A DNA stretch of 64,000 bases from Solimonas sp. SE-A11 (GCF_030345715.1 NZ_JAUASX010000021.1:1-64000); one strand, 5' to 3'; shown: positions 24,786 to 34,241, numbered from the stretch's first letter. A program made the numbers and translations. Notes: generated from the letters alone by a model not told the origin.

Positions 24786-26026
24786 GCACGCGCGCTCGCA
24801 AGAAGCCGCCGCCCAGGCCGGCTGCCGTCAAGGGACCACGCACCGGGCTGGTGCTGACCGCCGGTGGTGCGCGCGGCGCCTACCAGGCTGGCGTGCTCAA
24901 GCGCGTCAGCGAGATCCCGCGCCTGCGAGGCCGCGCCGCGCCGTTCCCGATCATCACCGGCGCCTCGGCCGGCGCCATCAACGGCGCCGCGCTGGCCGCC
25001 TGGCATGGTGACTTCAGCGAGGGGGCCAACCAGCTGGCGAAGCTGTGGGCCGCCCTGCAGATGACCGACGTGGTGCGCACCGACCCGGCGGCCCTGGCCC
25101 GCGGGGCCGCCGACCTCGCGCTGGACATGGCCCTGGGCGGCCTCACCGGTGCCGGGCGTACGCAGGCCCTGCTGGACGCCTCGCCGCTGGAGGGCTTCCT
25201 GCGCCACCACCTGCCGCTGGACCGCATCGCCGGCGCAATCTCCGCAGGCACGCTGGAAGCGCTCGCCGTCACCGCCACCGGCTATCACTCCGGCAAGGCC
25301 TTCACCTTCGTGCAGGGCAAGCCCGGCCGGCCGCTGTGGAACAAGAGCCGCCGCGTGGCGCTGGCCACGACACTGACGCTGGACCATATCCGCGCGTCCG
25401 CCGCGATTCCCATCGTGTTTCCGCCGGTGTCGCTGTCGGCAGGCGGCTCCACCGCCTGGTTCGGCGACGGCGCGCTGCGACTGACCACGCCGCTGAGCCC
25501 GGCGATCCGCCTCGGTGCGGAGCGGCTGTTCGCGATCGGTGTACGCTGCCAGGAGTCGGCCGACAGCCTGCTGCGCTCCGAGATGTCCACCGCCGGCGAC
25601 GTGGTGCCGGAGCTGCATCGCCCGCCGCTGGCGCAGATCTGCGGCGTGTTCATGAACGCGATCTTCCTGGATCACCTCGACGCCGACCTGGATCACCTCA
25701 AGCGCATGAACGAACTGGTGGCGGCCTACCAGCAGGTGGCCAAGGGGCAGGTGCAGCCCGGCGTGTCGGAGCCGATGCGCGTGGTGAAGTCGCTGACCGT
25801 GTCGCCGTCGGCGGATATTGCCATCATCGCCAAGACCCTGGCCCACCGCATGCCGCGCAGCCTGCGCTACGTGCTCGACGGCCTCGGCACGCCGGATGCG
25901 CAGAGCGCGGACCTGACCAGCTTCCTGCTGTTCGACAACGCCTTCACGCGCGAGCTGATCGCGCTGGGCTACCGCGACGCGGCGCAACGCATCGACGAGA
26001 TCGAGGCCTTCCTGCGGGAAGACTGA
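24782..26026 (+). CDS. Patatin-like phospholipase
   Basis: A 414-residue protein. The oxyanion loop TAGGARGAYQAGVLK, the nucleophile elbow GASAGAINGAAL (GxSxG) and the second catalytic residue in FGDGALRLTTPLSP (DGA/G) are all present in order, as in patatins. The N-terminus is basic without a signal peptide. It probably hydrolyses acyl chains of membrane lipids. It follows the glycosyltransferase by about 115 bases. Confidence 0.88.
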   Translation: MSTRARKKPPPRPAAVKGPRTGLVLTAGGARGAYQAGVLKRVSEIPRLRGRAAPFPIITGASAGAINGAALAAWHGDFSEGANQLAKLWAALQMTDVVRTDPAALARGAADLALDMALGGLTGAGRTQALLDASPLEGFLRHHLPLDRIAGAISAGTLEALAVTATGYHSGKAFTFVQGKPGRPLWNKSRRVALATTLTLDHIRASAAIPIVFPPVSLSAGGSTAWFGDGALRLTTPLSPAIRLGAERLFAIGVRCQESADSLLRSEMSTAGDVVPELHRPPLAQICGVFMNAIFLDHLDADLDHLKRMNELVAAYQQVAKGQVQPGVSEPMRVVKSLTVSPSADIAIIAKTLAHRMPRSLRYVLDGLGTPDAQSADLTSFLLFDNAFTRELIALGYRDAAQRIDEIEAFLRED

Positions 26027-26151
26027 AACCGGATTGCCATCGTGCTGAAAGAGCCTGCTTCCAAGCTGTCCCCACTGGCATCTAGCTGGATTGGCCCGAT
26101 TCCTGCTCCATCCAAGCTGGGTTGTTTCGCCTTGCCCTGAGGATGGCCCGA

Positions 26152-26337
26152 ATGATCGACAAACTTGCACTACCCTTGACCATCTGTGCCCTGTTGCTGG
26201 TCGGCATCGGCTGCATGCTGACCGGCCTGTTCCACATCAAGACCGCCGCCGGGATCGTATTGCTGGTGGTTGGCTTCTTTGCGGGCGCCAGCTCGCTGCT
26301 GTTGTTGAGCTTTGCGGGGCGTGAGAGGTACGGCTAG
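26152..26337 (+). CDS. Small two-helix membrane protein
   Basis: A 61-residue protein with two hydrophobic helices (LTICALLLVGIGCMLTGLFH and GIVLLVVGFFAGASSLLLL). GAGG lies about nine bases upstream of the ATG at 26152. The function is unknown. Confidence 0.6.
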   Translation: MIDKLALPLTICALLLVGIGCMLTGLFHIKTAAGIVLLVVGFFAGASSLLLLSFAGRERYG

Positions 26338-26339
26338 AC

Positions 26340-26368
26340 GGCTGGATACCGGCTTTCGCCGGTATGAC
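26340..26368. repeat. REP-like hairpin, family B
   Basis: GGATACCGGC TTTC GCCGGTATGACG, nearly identical to the 5351 copy. Confidence 0.75.
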
Positions 26369-26467
26369 GTCAGATAGAGCGTCAACGCTTGCGTGAAGCA
26401 GGCCGCTTCCCGATCCACGCGGCCTTGCAGCAAGCCGTGATGGTGGGCGCGCTACGCTGGGCCCACC

Positions 26468-27151
26468 CTACGACACGAAGCCCTGCAGCAACTGCAGCAT
26501 CAGCCGGTTATTGCCGGCGAAATGATCCAGCGAGGCCAGGATGGATTCCGGCGGCTGCACGTAGCGCGCCGGCGCCGGGCGCTCGTGCTGGAACCACTCG
26601 CGCGCATTGGCGGCCGTGACCTCCAGATGGAACTGGATCGCGGCGATGCGGCCGTCCAGCTCATAGGCCTGGTGGGCGCAGGCCTCCGAGGACATCAGCG
26701 TCTGCGTGCCCGGCGGCAGGGCAAAGGTGTCGCCATGCCAGTGAAAGGCGGTGAAACGCGGCGGGAATCCGCCGAAGAACTTCGAGTGCCGCCCGGCTTC
26801 GCTCAGCTCCAAGTCGAACCAGCCGACCTCGCTGTGTGCGTTGCGCGTCACCGGGCCGCCGAGCACGTCGGCGATCAGCTGCGAGCCAAGGCAGATGCCA
26901 AGCAGCTTCTTGCCGGAGTCGATCGCCGAGCGAATCAGCGCCTTCTCGGCGCGCAGCCAGGGATGGGCGTCGTATTCGTAGATGTTCATCGGCCCGCCCA
27001 TCACGATCAGCCAGTCGAAGCTGTCGACGGACGGCGGCGCCTCACCCTGCTGCAGGCTCGTGCAACTCACCTCATCGCCGCGCTGCGCCAGCCAGGGGGC
27101 GATGCAGCCCAGGTCTTCGAAGTCGGCGTGCTGCAGCCAATGGACGCGCAT
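26468..27151 (-). CDS. Class I glutamine amidotransferase-like protein
   Basis: A 227-residue stand-alone class I amidotransferase. The nucleophile is Cys87 in LLGICLGSQ, and the His175/Glu177 pair lies in IQFHLEVT. MGGPMNIYEY marks the oxyanion strand. It has no synthetase domain, and many such proteins are hydrolases of gamma-glutamyl compounds, for instance in polyamine or glutathione turnover. No partner gene is adjacent. Confidence 0.85.
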   Translation of the reverse strand: MRVHWLQHADFEDLGCIAPWLAQRGDEVSCTSLQQGEAPPSVDSFDWLIVMGGPMNIYEYDAHPWLRAEKALIRSAIDSGKKLLGICLGSQLIADVLGGPVTRNAHSEVGWFDLELSEAGRHSKFFGGFPPRFTAFHWHGDTFALPPGTQTLMSSEACAHQAYELDGRIAAIQFHLEVTAANAREWFQHERPAPARYVQPPESILASLDHFAGNNRLMLQLLQGFVS

Positions 27152-27172
27152 GGGTATTCAGCTCGGGTGAGG

Positions 27173-27262
27173 GCCGTTCGCACTGAGTCTGTCGAAGTGT
27201 GAACGGCAGGTAACCGCACAGCAGGCGATCCGTTCATCCTTCGACAGGCTCAGGACGAACCG
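27173..27262. repeat. Head-on pair of family A REP-like hairpins
   Basis: The copies at 27173-27207 (reverse) and 27230-27262 (forward) show the same doublet arrangement as at 8418-8510, with different stem bases. Confidence 0.75.
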
Positions 27263-27275
27263 ATGGGACGCTCGG

Positions 27276-27674
27276 TTATGCCTCGCGGGCCTTGAAGTCC
27301 AGCGCGGCGGAGTTGATGCAGTAGCGCAGGCCGGTGGGCTTCGGGCCGTCCGGGAAGACGTGGCCCAGGTGCGCATCGCAGCGGGCGCAGAGCACCTCCA
27401 CGCGGCGCATGAAGTGGCTGTTGTCCTCGCGGCTGGCGACGTTGCCATTGACGGCGGGGTCGAAGAAGCTGGGCCAGCCGGTGCCGGATTCGAACTTGGT
27501 GCGGGAGTCGAACAGCGGCAGGCCGCAGCACAGGCAGGTGAAGATGCCGTCGCGGTGGTCGTCCCAGAGCGCGCCGGTGAAGGCACACTCGGTGCCGGCC
27601 TGGCGGGTCACGCGATACTGCTCGGGGGTCAGCTGGGCGCGCCACTCGGCGTCGGTCTTGGTGATCTTTTCCAT
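27276..27674 (-). CDS. msrB: Peptide-methionine (R)-S-oxide reductase
   Basis: A 132-residue MsrB. It has the zinc pairs Cys47/Cys50 and Cys96/Cys99 (CARC), the conserved SGTGWPSF and GHVFPDGP loops, and catalytic Cys119 in RYCINS. It reduces methionine-R-sulfoxide in proteins. There is no signal peptide, so it should be cytoplasmic. The chosen start gives the normal family length. Confidence 0.93.
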   Translation of the reverse strand: MEKITKTDAEWRAQLTPEQYRVTRQAGTECAFTGALWDDHRDGIFTCLCCGLPLFDSRTKFESGTGWPSFFDPAVNGNVASREDNSHFMRRVEVLCARCDAHLGHVFPDGPKPTGLRYCINSAALDFKAREA

Positions 27675-27892
27675 GGCTGTACTCGGTCGTCTGGCTTGCG
27701 GCGCGGGGAAGGCGCCCGGTCCTGATCCCCCCAATATGGGGACGCGCGGGCGCCGGCGGTAGTCCTTGGCGGCTTCGGCCGCCGCCGCGCCATACTACGC
27801 CAGGCCCGTCCGGCCGGGCACTAACTGTGCCGGCGCCGGTCTGAAGGCCCTGTAAGCCCATAACAACGTAAAGGCATCCGATGGAGATTCCG

Positions 27893-29956
27893 ATGAAGCG
27901 ACTCGCCCTTGCCGCCTGCGCCGCCGTGGTCATGGCCGGCTGCGGCAGCCAGCCCCGGGCCCCGGCGGCGGACCCCGCCGCCGCCGAACCCGCGACCAAG
28001 GGCCCGCAGTCCGGCATCGACGCGGCCAACTTCGACACCCAGGTCCGCGCCCAGGATGACCTCTACCGCGCCGTCAACGGCGGCTGGATGGCGCGCACCG
28101 AGATTCCGGCCGACAAGGCCAGCTATGGTGCCTTCACCGAGATCGACGACCGCGCCGAAATCCTGCTGCGCAAGATCATCGAGGAATCCGCTGCGGACAA
28201 GAATGCCGCCGCGGGCAGCGATACCCAGAAGGTCGGCGACTATTACCGTGCCTTCATGGACGAGGCCCGTGCCGAGCAGCTGGGCCTGGCGCCGCTGAAG
28301 GACACGCTGGCGCAGATCGACACCCTGCAGGACCGCAAGCAGCTGCCAAAGCTGCTGGCGGAGCTGTCGAAGATCGGCGTGGGCACCTTCCCCGCCTGGA
28401 TCGAGCCGGACGCGAAGAAGTCCTCGGAATACATCGTCTATTTCCTTCAGGGCGGCACCGGCCTGCCGGACCGCGACTACTACCTGTCGGCTGACGCCAA
28501 GTTCGCCGAGATCCGCCCCAAGTACGTGGCGCATGTCGAGAAGATGCTGACGCTGGCCGGCATCGCCGATCCGCGCGCCAGCGCCGAGGCGATCATGACG
28601 CTGGAGACCAAGCTGGCCAAGGCGCAGTGGACCAAGGTTCGCTCGCGTGACGCGGACCTCACCTACAACAAGTACACGGCGGCCCAGCTGCGCAAGCTGA
28701 CGCCGCGCTTCGACTTCAAGACCTATCTCGCCGAACAGGACCTCGCCGCGACGCCGGGCGTGATCATCGCCCAGCCCAGCTTCTTCCGCGACTGGGACCG
28801 CATCGTCACCGCCACGCCGCTGCCGGTGCTGCGCAACTACCTCAAGTGGCAGGTGCTGAGCGACTTCGCACCCTACCTGTCGCAGGACTTCGTCAACGAG
28901 AACTTCGCCTTCTACGGCACCACGCTGCGCGGCATCCAGGAGCTCAAGCCGCGCTGGAAGCGAGGCGTGGACGCCACCGAAGGAGCGCTGGGCGAGGTTA
29001 CCGGCCGCATCTACGTGTCGCGCCACTTCCCGCCGGAGGCCAAGGCCCGCATGGAGAAGCTGGTGGACCGGCTGCTGCTGGCCTATGGCGACAGCATCCG
29101 CAAGCTCGACTGGATGAGCCCGGAGACCAAGGAGAAGGCGCTGCTCAAGCTGTCCAAGTTCACGACCAAGATCGGCTACCCCGACCAGTGGAAGGACTAT
29201 TCGGCGCTGCAGGTGAAGCCGGATGACCTGGTCGGCAACGTCATGCGCTCCAACCGCGTGGAGCATGCTCGCGAAGCCGCCAAGCTGGGCAAGCCGATCG
29301 ACCGCGGCGAGTGGTTCATGACGCCGCAGACGGTCAACGCCTATTACAACCCGACGATGAACGAGATCGTCTTCCCCGCCGCCATCCTGCAGCCGCCGTT
29401 CTTCGACATGCAGGCCGACGACGCCGTGAACTACGGCAGCATCGGCGCCGTGATCGGCCACGAGATCGGCCACGGCTTCGACGACCAGGGCTCCAAGTAC
29501 GACGGCGACGGCAACCTCCAGTCCTGGTGGACCAAGGCCGATCGCCAGCGCTTCGAGGAGAAGACCAAGCGCCTGATCGCGCAGTACGGCGCCTTCGAGC
29601 CGGTGCCCGGTCATAAGGTCAACGGCGAGCTCACCATCGGCGAGAACATCGGCGACCTCGGTGGCCTGGCCATCGCCTACAAGGCCTGGCAGATGTCGCT
29701 GGCCGACACCGGCCCCTCGCCGGTGATCGACGGCCTCACCGGCGAGCAGCGCTTCTTCATGGGCTGGGCACAGTCCTGGCGCCGCAAGTTCCGCGAGGCC
29801 GACCTGGTGCAGCGCCTCAAGACCGACCCGCATGCGCCGGACGAATACCGCTGCAACGGCGTGGTGGTGAACGTGCCGGCCTTCTACGAGGCCTTCGGCG
29901 TGAAAGCCGGCGACAAGCTCTACCTGCCGCCGGAGCAGCGCGTCAGCATCTGGTAG
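27893..29956 (+). CDS. M13-family (neprilysin-like) metallopeptidase, lipoprotein
   Basis: A 687-residue protein with a lipobox (VVMAGC, Cys16). The thermolysin-type zinc motif HEIGHGFDDQG and the downstream ENIGDLGGLAIAY third-ligand segment are the M13 signature, and NAYYNPTMNEIVFPAAILQ is the substrate-binding strand. These cell-envelope enzymes cut short peptides. GGAG precedes the ATG at 27893. A strong hairpin terminator follows the stop. Confidence 0.9.
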   Translation: MKRLALAACAAVVMAGCGSQPRAPAADPAAAEPATKGPQSGIDAANFDTQVRAQDDLYRAVNGGWMARTEIPADKASYGAFTEIDDRAEILLRKIIEESAADKNAAAGSDTQKVGDYYRAFMDEARAEQLGLAPLKDTLAQIDTLQDRKQLPKLLAELSKIGVGTFPAWIEPDAKKSSEYIVYFLQGGTGLPDRDYYLSADAKFAEIRPKYVAHVEKMLTLAGIADPRASAEAIMTLETKLAKAQWTKVRSRDADLTYNKYTAAQLRKLTPRFDFKTYLAEQDLAATPGVIIAQPSFFRDWDRIVTATPLPVLRNYLKWQVLSDFAPYLSQDFVNENFAFYGTTLRGIQELKPRWKRGVDATEGALGEVTGRIYVSRHFPPEAKARMEKLVDRLLLAYGDSIRKLDWMSPETKEKALLKLSKFTTKIGYPDQWKDYSALQVKPDDLVGNVMRSNRVEHAREAAKLGKPIDRGEWFMTPQTVNAYYNPTMNEIVFPAAILQPPFFDMQADDAVNYGSIGAVIGHEIGHGFDDQGSKYDGDGNLQSWWTKADRQRFEEKTKRLIAQYGAFEPVPGHKVNGELTIGENIGDLGGLAIAYKAWQMSLADTGPSPVIDGLTGEQRFFMGWAQSWRRKFREADLVQRLKTDPHAPDEYRCNGVVVNVPAFYEAFGVKAGDKLYLPPEQRVSIW

Positions 29957-29973
29957 CACGGCCAGGAAAAAAG

Positions 29974-29997
29974 AAGCCCCGGATCGCTCCGGGGCTT
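29974..29997. terminator. Bidirectional terminator between convergent genes
   Basis: AAGCCCCGGA TCGC TCCGGGGCTT, with A-rich sequence before it and TTTC after. The inner stem and loop are identical to the hairpin at 31249-31280. Confidence 0.85.
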
Positions 29998-30019
29998 TCA
30001 ATAACAACGGGCGGTCCGG

Positions 30020-31060
30020 TCAGAACCCGCCGCTGCTTTCCTCGGCGCACGGGGACGACTCGCCCGCCATTGCATCCGCCACTTCCTCCGCCGTCAGGGA
30101 GATTCCGGTGCCGCCGTTGATCACCAGGGTCGCACTGCCGTCGTCGTTGAAGGTGAAGCGGGCGGTGGACCCGCCCGACTGCAGTTGGAGCTCGCCACCG
30201 TCCGGTCGAGTGCCGTTGACCGTGATGCCGCCCGTAGAAGGCGTCGATACGCGAACCTCGCCGCCTTCGCAGCCGACGTTGTTGGAGCTGTAGCGGTAGC
30301 TGCCATCCAGCTCGAAGGCATTGCCGCTGACCTTGGCGCGCAGCGGCGCGTCATTGTCCCCCAGGTTGGCGGAGAGCTTGTAGTCGATGCCGCCCTGCTG
30401 GAAGCGTTCGGTCTTCAGCCGCAGGCGCAGGCCGTAGAAGATGCCGTCCTCGGTCTCAAGCGATTCCACCGTGCCGAGATACTCGATCAGCTGGCGGATT
30501 CCGAGCTGGCCCTCATCGTAGGTCTCGTTGAGCGTGAAGGCGGCCTTGTCGCCGGAACCGGCCGTGAAATAGTCGTACTGGCCCGCCGCTGTCTCGGCGG
30601 AGCCGTACTCCGTGATGCCATCAGCCTGGAAGAGCTCGACGATCTCCTGGCCTTCCCCATAGCAGTACTGCTCCTGGTAGCCATCCGTGTTCTGTCGTTG
30701 GAAATCCACGCGCACGCCGGAGGCCGGCGGGTTCAGCAGCTTGAAGTCGCGATCCTTGGAGCCTTCCTCTTCGGAGGCGCCCCCTTTTATCGTGTCGCAG
30801 TCCCCCGGTCGCAGGGCCTTGGCGGACAGTTGCGGGCCAGCCAGGCGCTTGCTGCTCGCGCGGGCTGAAGCAGCGGAGGAGAAGTTGATGTAGAACGACA
30901 AGGGGCCGTAGCTGCCGATCGACAGGCCAAGCTCGCGCAAGCCATCGCTCTTGGTTTCGAGGGGGACCGGATCCGCTCCGCCGTCACCACCGTTGTTGCA
31001 GGCGGCGAGCAGCATCGTGCTGCCGGCCAGTATGGCTACCTTGAGTGTACGGTTCTTCAT
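30020..31060 (-). CDS. Hypothetical lipoprotein, paralogue 1 of a tandem pair
   Basis: A 346-residue protein with a lipobox (TMLLAAC, Cys21) and an acidic, Gly-rich start. After VPLETKSDGLRELGLSIGSYG comes a beta-rich body. The C-terminal 60 residues (LQSGGSTARFTFNDDGSATLVINGG then SLTAEEVADAM) resemble the end of the neighbouring gene's product (FDFNGDGGATLNLNGVTQTLTATEVRAVL). No known family is recognised. Both genes share the ...TK(A/S)D(A/G)LRELG motif after the lipid anchor. Confidence 0.75.
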   Translation of the reverse strand: MKNRTLKVAILAGSTMLLAACNNGGDGGADPVPLETKSDGLRELGLSIGSYGPLSFYINFSSAASARASSKRLAGPQLSAKALRPGDCDTIKGGASEEEGSKDRDFKLLNPPASGVRVDFQRQNTDGYQEQYCYGEGQEIVELFQADGITEYGSAETAAGQYDYFTAGSGDKAAFTLNETYDEGQLGIRQLIEYLGTVESLETEDGIFYGLRLRLKTERFQQGGIDYKLSANLGDNDAPLRAKVSGNAFELDGSYRYSSNNVGCEGGEVRVSTPSTGGITVNGTRPDGGELQLQSGGSTARFTFNDDGSATLVINGGTGISLTAEEVADAMAGESSPCAEESSGGF

Positions 31061-31248
31061 GGTGATGTCCCTATCCTTGCGATGTGGTTGACGCCGCTCC
31101 TACGGCCGCCCCGGCGCGCGGGCAGGGCCTCGGCGCAGGGGTTGAGCAACCTAACCACCCACCATGCGGCTGGGCTATTGGACCTTCGTCGGATGCCTTG
31201 CCAGGACATCTCCATGCGCCGGGTCCTCCTGGTCCCCAGGCCACACAG

Positions 31249-31280
31249 CAAAAAGCCCCGGATCGCTCCGGGGCTTTTTG
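31249..31280 (-). terminator. Terminator after lipoprotein paralogue 2
   Basis: CAAAAAGCCCCGGA TCGC TCCGGGGCTTTTTG, a 14-bp stem with a T run. Its core repeats the hairpin at 29974-29997, so the tandem duplication probably included the terminator. Confidence 0.88.
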
Positions 31281-31299
31281 CTTGCTGCAACTAGTGCTT

Positions 31300-32289
31300 C
31301 TAGCAGGGTGACTGGTCCAGCACGGCGCGCACTTCGGTAGCGGTCAGGGTCTGCGTCACGCCGTTGAGGTTCAGCGTGGCGCCGCCGTCGCCGTTGAAGT
31401 CGAAGACCGCGTACTGCTGGCCCACCGCCAGGCGCAGCTTGCCGTCCACCGGGTAGTTCGCGCTGCCGCCGGTGCCCAGGACCAGCGTCTCCTCGGTGGA
31501 AACCGTCACCGCACCGCCGCCACACTCGCTGGTGGCGTAATCGTAGACTCCGTTGAAGCTGCGCTGCTGCCCGTTCCGCGTCTCCCGGAACGGCGCGCCT
31601 GCCTTGCCGATCTGCACCACCGCGTAGCTGCGGACCTCTCGGCCACTGGTGAGGTCGGCGCGATCGTAGCTGTAGCCATAGTTCACGCGCAGATCGCTGC
31701 CGCCGTCGACCGCCAGCCGCTTCTCGATGGTGCCGAGCCGCGCGCCGATCTGCGTATCCACGGTTTGGGCTCCCAGCAGTTGCGTGTAGGTGGCGGCGTA
31801 GCCGTTGGCACCCTGGTCGATCAGGTAGGCGACCTGCGAGCCGTCGTTGAGGGTGGCGCCGCCGGTCTCCATGGTGCCGTTGAACCGCAAGGTCGCCGTG
31901 CGCGGCGACGGCGCCGTGGCGGTGGAGAGACAAGCGTTGTTTTCCTCGCGATCGAAGCTGACCGCGACATTGCCGAGGCCCAGCAGGCTGAAATTCCACT
32001 GGCGGTTACCGGAGCTCAGGTCACTCCGGCCACTCATGCTGCAAAGCCCCTCGGCGCGGCCGAATTCCGGAAGATCGCCGATCCGCTTGGCTTCCGCCGT
32101 GGCGCCCGTGTCCAGCGGATCGGGCAGTTCCGACAGCATGGCGCTCGCCACGCCAAGCTCGCGCAGGGCATCGGCCTTGGTGGCCATGGAGAAGCTGTCG
32201 CCACCGGTGCCGCCGCCGGTGCCGCCACCACAAGCCGTCAGCGCCAGCAGGGAGCTGCAGACCGCAGCCGGGAAGAGAATCCTGTTCAT
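31300..32289 (-). CDS. Hypothetical lipoprotein, paralogue 2 of a tandem pair
   Basis: From the ATG at 32289, a 329-residue lipoprotein: signal AAVCSSLLALTAC, a Gly-rich linker (GGGTGGGTGGDS), then MATKADALRELGVASAML. The body contains several six-to-eight-residue beta segments and three later cysteines (CSMSG, NNACL, SECGG). It ends in FDFNGDGGATLNLNGV and ALDQSPC-type sequence. The order of elements matches the downstream gene at 30020-31060. The longer frame beginning at 32352 adds 21 residues ahead of the signal peptide. Confidence 0.75.
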   Translation of the reverse strand: MNRILFPAAVCSSLLALTACGGGTGGGTGGDSFSMATKADALRELGVASAMLSELPDPLDTGATAEAKRIGDLPEFGRAEGLCSMSGRSDLSSGNRQWNFSLLGLGNVAVSFDREENNACLSTATAPSPRTATLRFNGTMETGGATLNDGSQVAYLIDQGANGYAATYTQLLGAQTVDTQIGARLGTIEKRLAVDGGSDLRVNYGYSYDRADLTSGREVRSYAVVQIGKAGAPFRETRNGQQRSFNGVYDYATSECGGGAVTVSTEETLVLGTGGSANYPVDGKLRLAVGQQYAVFDFNGDGGATLNLNGVTQTLTATEVRAVLDQSPC

Positions 32290-32560
32290 GTATCGTCCTT
32301 GAGCCTGTGGAAAAACCGGGCGGGGCCTTCGGCAACCGACGGCTGGCAACACCGGCAGCGATCACCCCGCTGGAAAAACTGGCAAATCGCGTGCCGGATT
32401 TACGCGGTCTTCCTGTGCTCGGTAGGTGTCCCGTCCCTGGAGGCTGTCTCCAGCACTCGCCGGCACTGTAGACGGGGTCAGCCGCCTGTCCGGCGGTCAG
32501 ACATGGCCATTTACGAAGCGATGCAATTGCTTACAAATCGGCCGCGGGAACGGCGCCGCT

Positions 32561-32899
32561 TCAGGCTGCCAGCGCGGGCAAGGCCTCGGGGCTGGCGCGG
32601 GCCAACCACTCCAGCTGCCAGCCGCTGCGCTCCAGCCGCGTCATGGCGGCGTTGGCCAGGGCCTCGGCGTAGCTGCGCCCGAAGGCGGAGCGCAGGCGGC
32701 GCTGTTCGCGCCAGGTCATCCAGCGGTCATCAGCGCCATCGCAGAGGCGCAGCAGGTAGTCGCCTTGGGTATCGCGGCTGAGGAACACCGCGCACATGCC
32801 GCCTGCGCCGCCCAGCAGCGCACTGCTCAGCAGTTCTTCCCGGGTTTCGATCCAGGTGCTGAGCTCGGCGTGGGCCGCCATGGCGGGGAGGTGCGACAT
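32561..32899 (-). CDS. Hypothetical soluble protein
   Basis: A 112-residue protein. ELLSSALLGGAGGMCAVFLS and DYLLRLCDGADDRWMTWREQRRLRSAF look like genuine coding sequence. No family is recognised. It stands apart from the lipoprotein pair by 271 bases. Confidence 0.5.
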   Translation of the reverse strand: MSHLPAMAAHAELSTWIETREELLSSALLGGAGGMCAVFLSRDTQGDYLLRLCDGADDRWMTWREQRRLRSAFGRSYAEALANAAMTRLERSGWQLEWLARASPEALPALAA

Positions 32900-33040
32900 G
32901 GGGGCATTGTCCGGGGCGGGGCGGGCCGCCACAGCCGGCGCTCCACGATGGTGCTTGTAGGAAACGGCAGTGAGCCCTGTCAGGGGCTGAACCCGGCGCC
33001 CTGACAGCGGTCAGTCTGCAAGGGTGCCGGGGGACCATTC

Positions 33041-33062
33041 GAACGAATCGAACGGTTCGTTC
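33041..33062. promoter_or_regulatory. Putative operator upstream of the cytochrome b561-YceI operon
   Basis: GAACGAA (8 bases) TTCGTTC is a perfect 7-bp inverted repeat. It lies about 65 bases before the cytochrome gene, just upstream of a possible promoter (TTGCTT near 33071, TACTAG near 33096). No regulator gene is adjacent. Confidence 0.55.
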
Positions 33063-33126
33063 AGAACATTTTGCTTTTTTGAAGGTTCGGCCGGGTACTA
33101 GCATATCCGTCAATTCAGGAGCCGCC

Positions 33127-33690
33127 ATGTCCCAGCCACTGCCGCAACGCTACGGAGCCATCGCCCAGGCCGGGCACTGGCTGACCCTGCTGCTGGTGAT
33201 TGGCGCCTTCGCGCTGGGCTGGATCATGAGCGACATGAAGATGTCGCCCACGCGGCTCAAGCTGTTCTCGTACCACAAGTGGATCGGCGTCACGATCTTC
33301 GGCATCGCCGTGCTGCGCCTGCTCTGGCGCCAGTGGGCCAAGGCCCCGCCGCTGCCGCCCGCCATGCCGGCCTGGGAGCGCATCGGCGCCCACCTGAGCC
33401 ACTGGGGCCTGTACGCCCTGCTGCTGGCGATCCCGCTGTCCGGCTGGCTGATGAGTTCGGCCAAGGGCTTCCAGACCGTGTACCTCGGCCATTTCCCGAT
33501 CCCCGACCTGATCGGCCGCGACCGCGAGCTGGGCAAACTGCTGGAAGACGTGCACGAGCTGCTGACCACGATCCTGCTGTTCGTGGTGGGCCTGCATGCC
33601 GCCGCCGCCCTGAAACACCATTTCTTCAATCGTGACGACGTGCTGACGCGGATGCTCCCGCGCTGGCGCAAGACCGGAGACGCCTCATGA
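33127..33690 (+). CDS. Cytochrome b561-family membrane protein
   Basis: A 187-residue protein with four predicted membrane helices and His residues placed as in bacterial cytochrome b561 proteins: AQAGHWL (helix 1), SYHKWIGV (helix 2), SHWGLY (helix 3) and HELLTT...GLHAAAALKHHFF (helix 4). Two b haems are expected. It shares an ATGA overlap with the following YceI gene, the classic cybB-yceI pairing, which suggests a membrane quinone-linked redox unit. CAGGAG precedes the ATG. Confidence 0.88.
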   Translation: MSQPLPQRYGAIAQAGHWLTLLLVIGAFALGWIMSDMKMSPTRLKLFSYHKWIGVTIFGIAVLRLLWRQWAKAPPLPPAMPAWERIGAHLSHWGLYALLLAIPLSGWLMSSAKGFQTVYLGHFPIPDLIGRDRELGKLLEDVHELLTTILLFVVGLHAAAALKHHFFNRDDVLTRMLPRWRKTGDAS

Positions 33691-34241
33691 AACTCTTCAC
33701 CGCTGTCCTGTTGTCCCTGGCTGCCGTCTCGGCGCAGGCCACGCCGCGCACGGTGGATACCGCGCGCAGCGACATCAGCTTCAGCGTCAAGCAGATGGGG
33801 GTGGCCGTGGAGGGCCGCTTCAAGCGCTTCGAGGCGCAGGTGAACTTCGACCCCGCCAAGCCCGAGACCTCCAGCGCCGCCCTGTCGGTGGACATCGCCA
33901 GCATCGACGCCGGCAGCGACGAGGCCGACAGCACCGCCGCGGAACGTGCCTGGCTCGACAAGGCCGGCTTCCCCAAGGCCACCTTCAAGAGCAGCAGCGT
34001 TCGCGCCACCGGCCCCGGCAAGTACGAGGCCAAGGGCCTGCTGACCATCAAGGGCAAGCCGCGCGAGATCACCGTGCCGTTCCGCGCGACCGACCAGGCC
34101 AGCGGCGCCACGCTGCTGTCCGGACAGTTCTCGATCCGTCGCACCGACTTCGGCGTGGGCGGCGGCGAATGGAACGAGGGCGATCTGGTCTCCAACGACG
34201 TGCCCGTGACGTTCCAGCTGCTGCTCGCGCCCGCCAAGTAA
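33687..34241 (+). CDS. YceI-family periplasmic protein
   Basis: A 184-residue lipocalin-like protein with a signal peptide (LFTAVLLSLAAVSAQA). SDISFSVKQMGVAVEGRFKRF and GLLTIKGKPREITVPF are YceI signatures. YceI proteins bind long polyprenoid lipids in a beta-barrel. It is coupled to the cytochrome b561 gene by a 4-base overlap and is followed by a second YceI gene. Confidence 0.9.
   Translation: MKLFTAVLLSLAAVSAQATPRTVDTARSDISFSVKQMGVAVEGRFKRFEAQVNFDPAKPETSSAALSVDIASIDAGSDEADSTAAERAWLDKAGFPKATFKSSSVRATGPGKYEAKGLLTIKGKPREITVPFRATDQASGATLLSGQFSIRRTDFGVGGGEWNEGDLVSNDVPVTFQLLLAPAK

Noticed and set aside
27821-30007. A 728-codon minus-strand frame opposite the M13 peptidase
   Set aside because: It is antisense to a clear zinc peptidase and has no recognisable domain.
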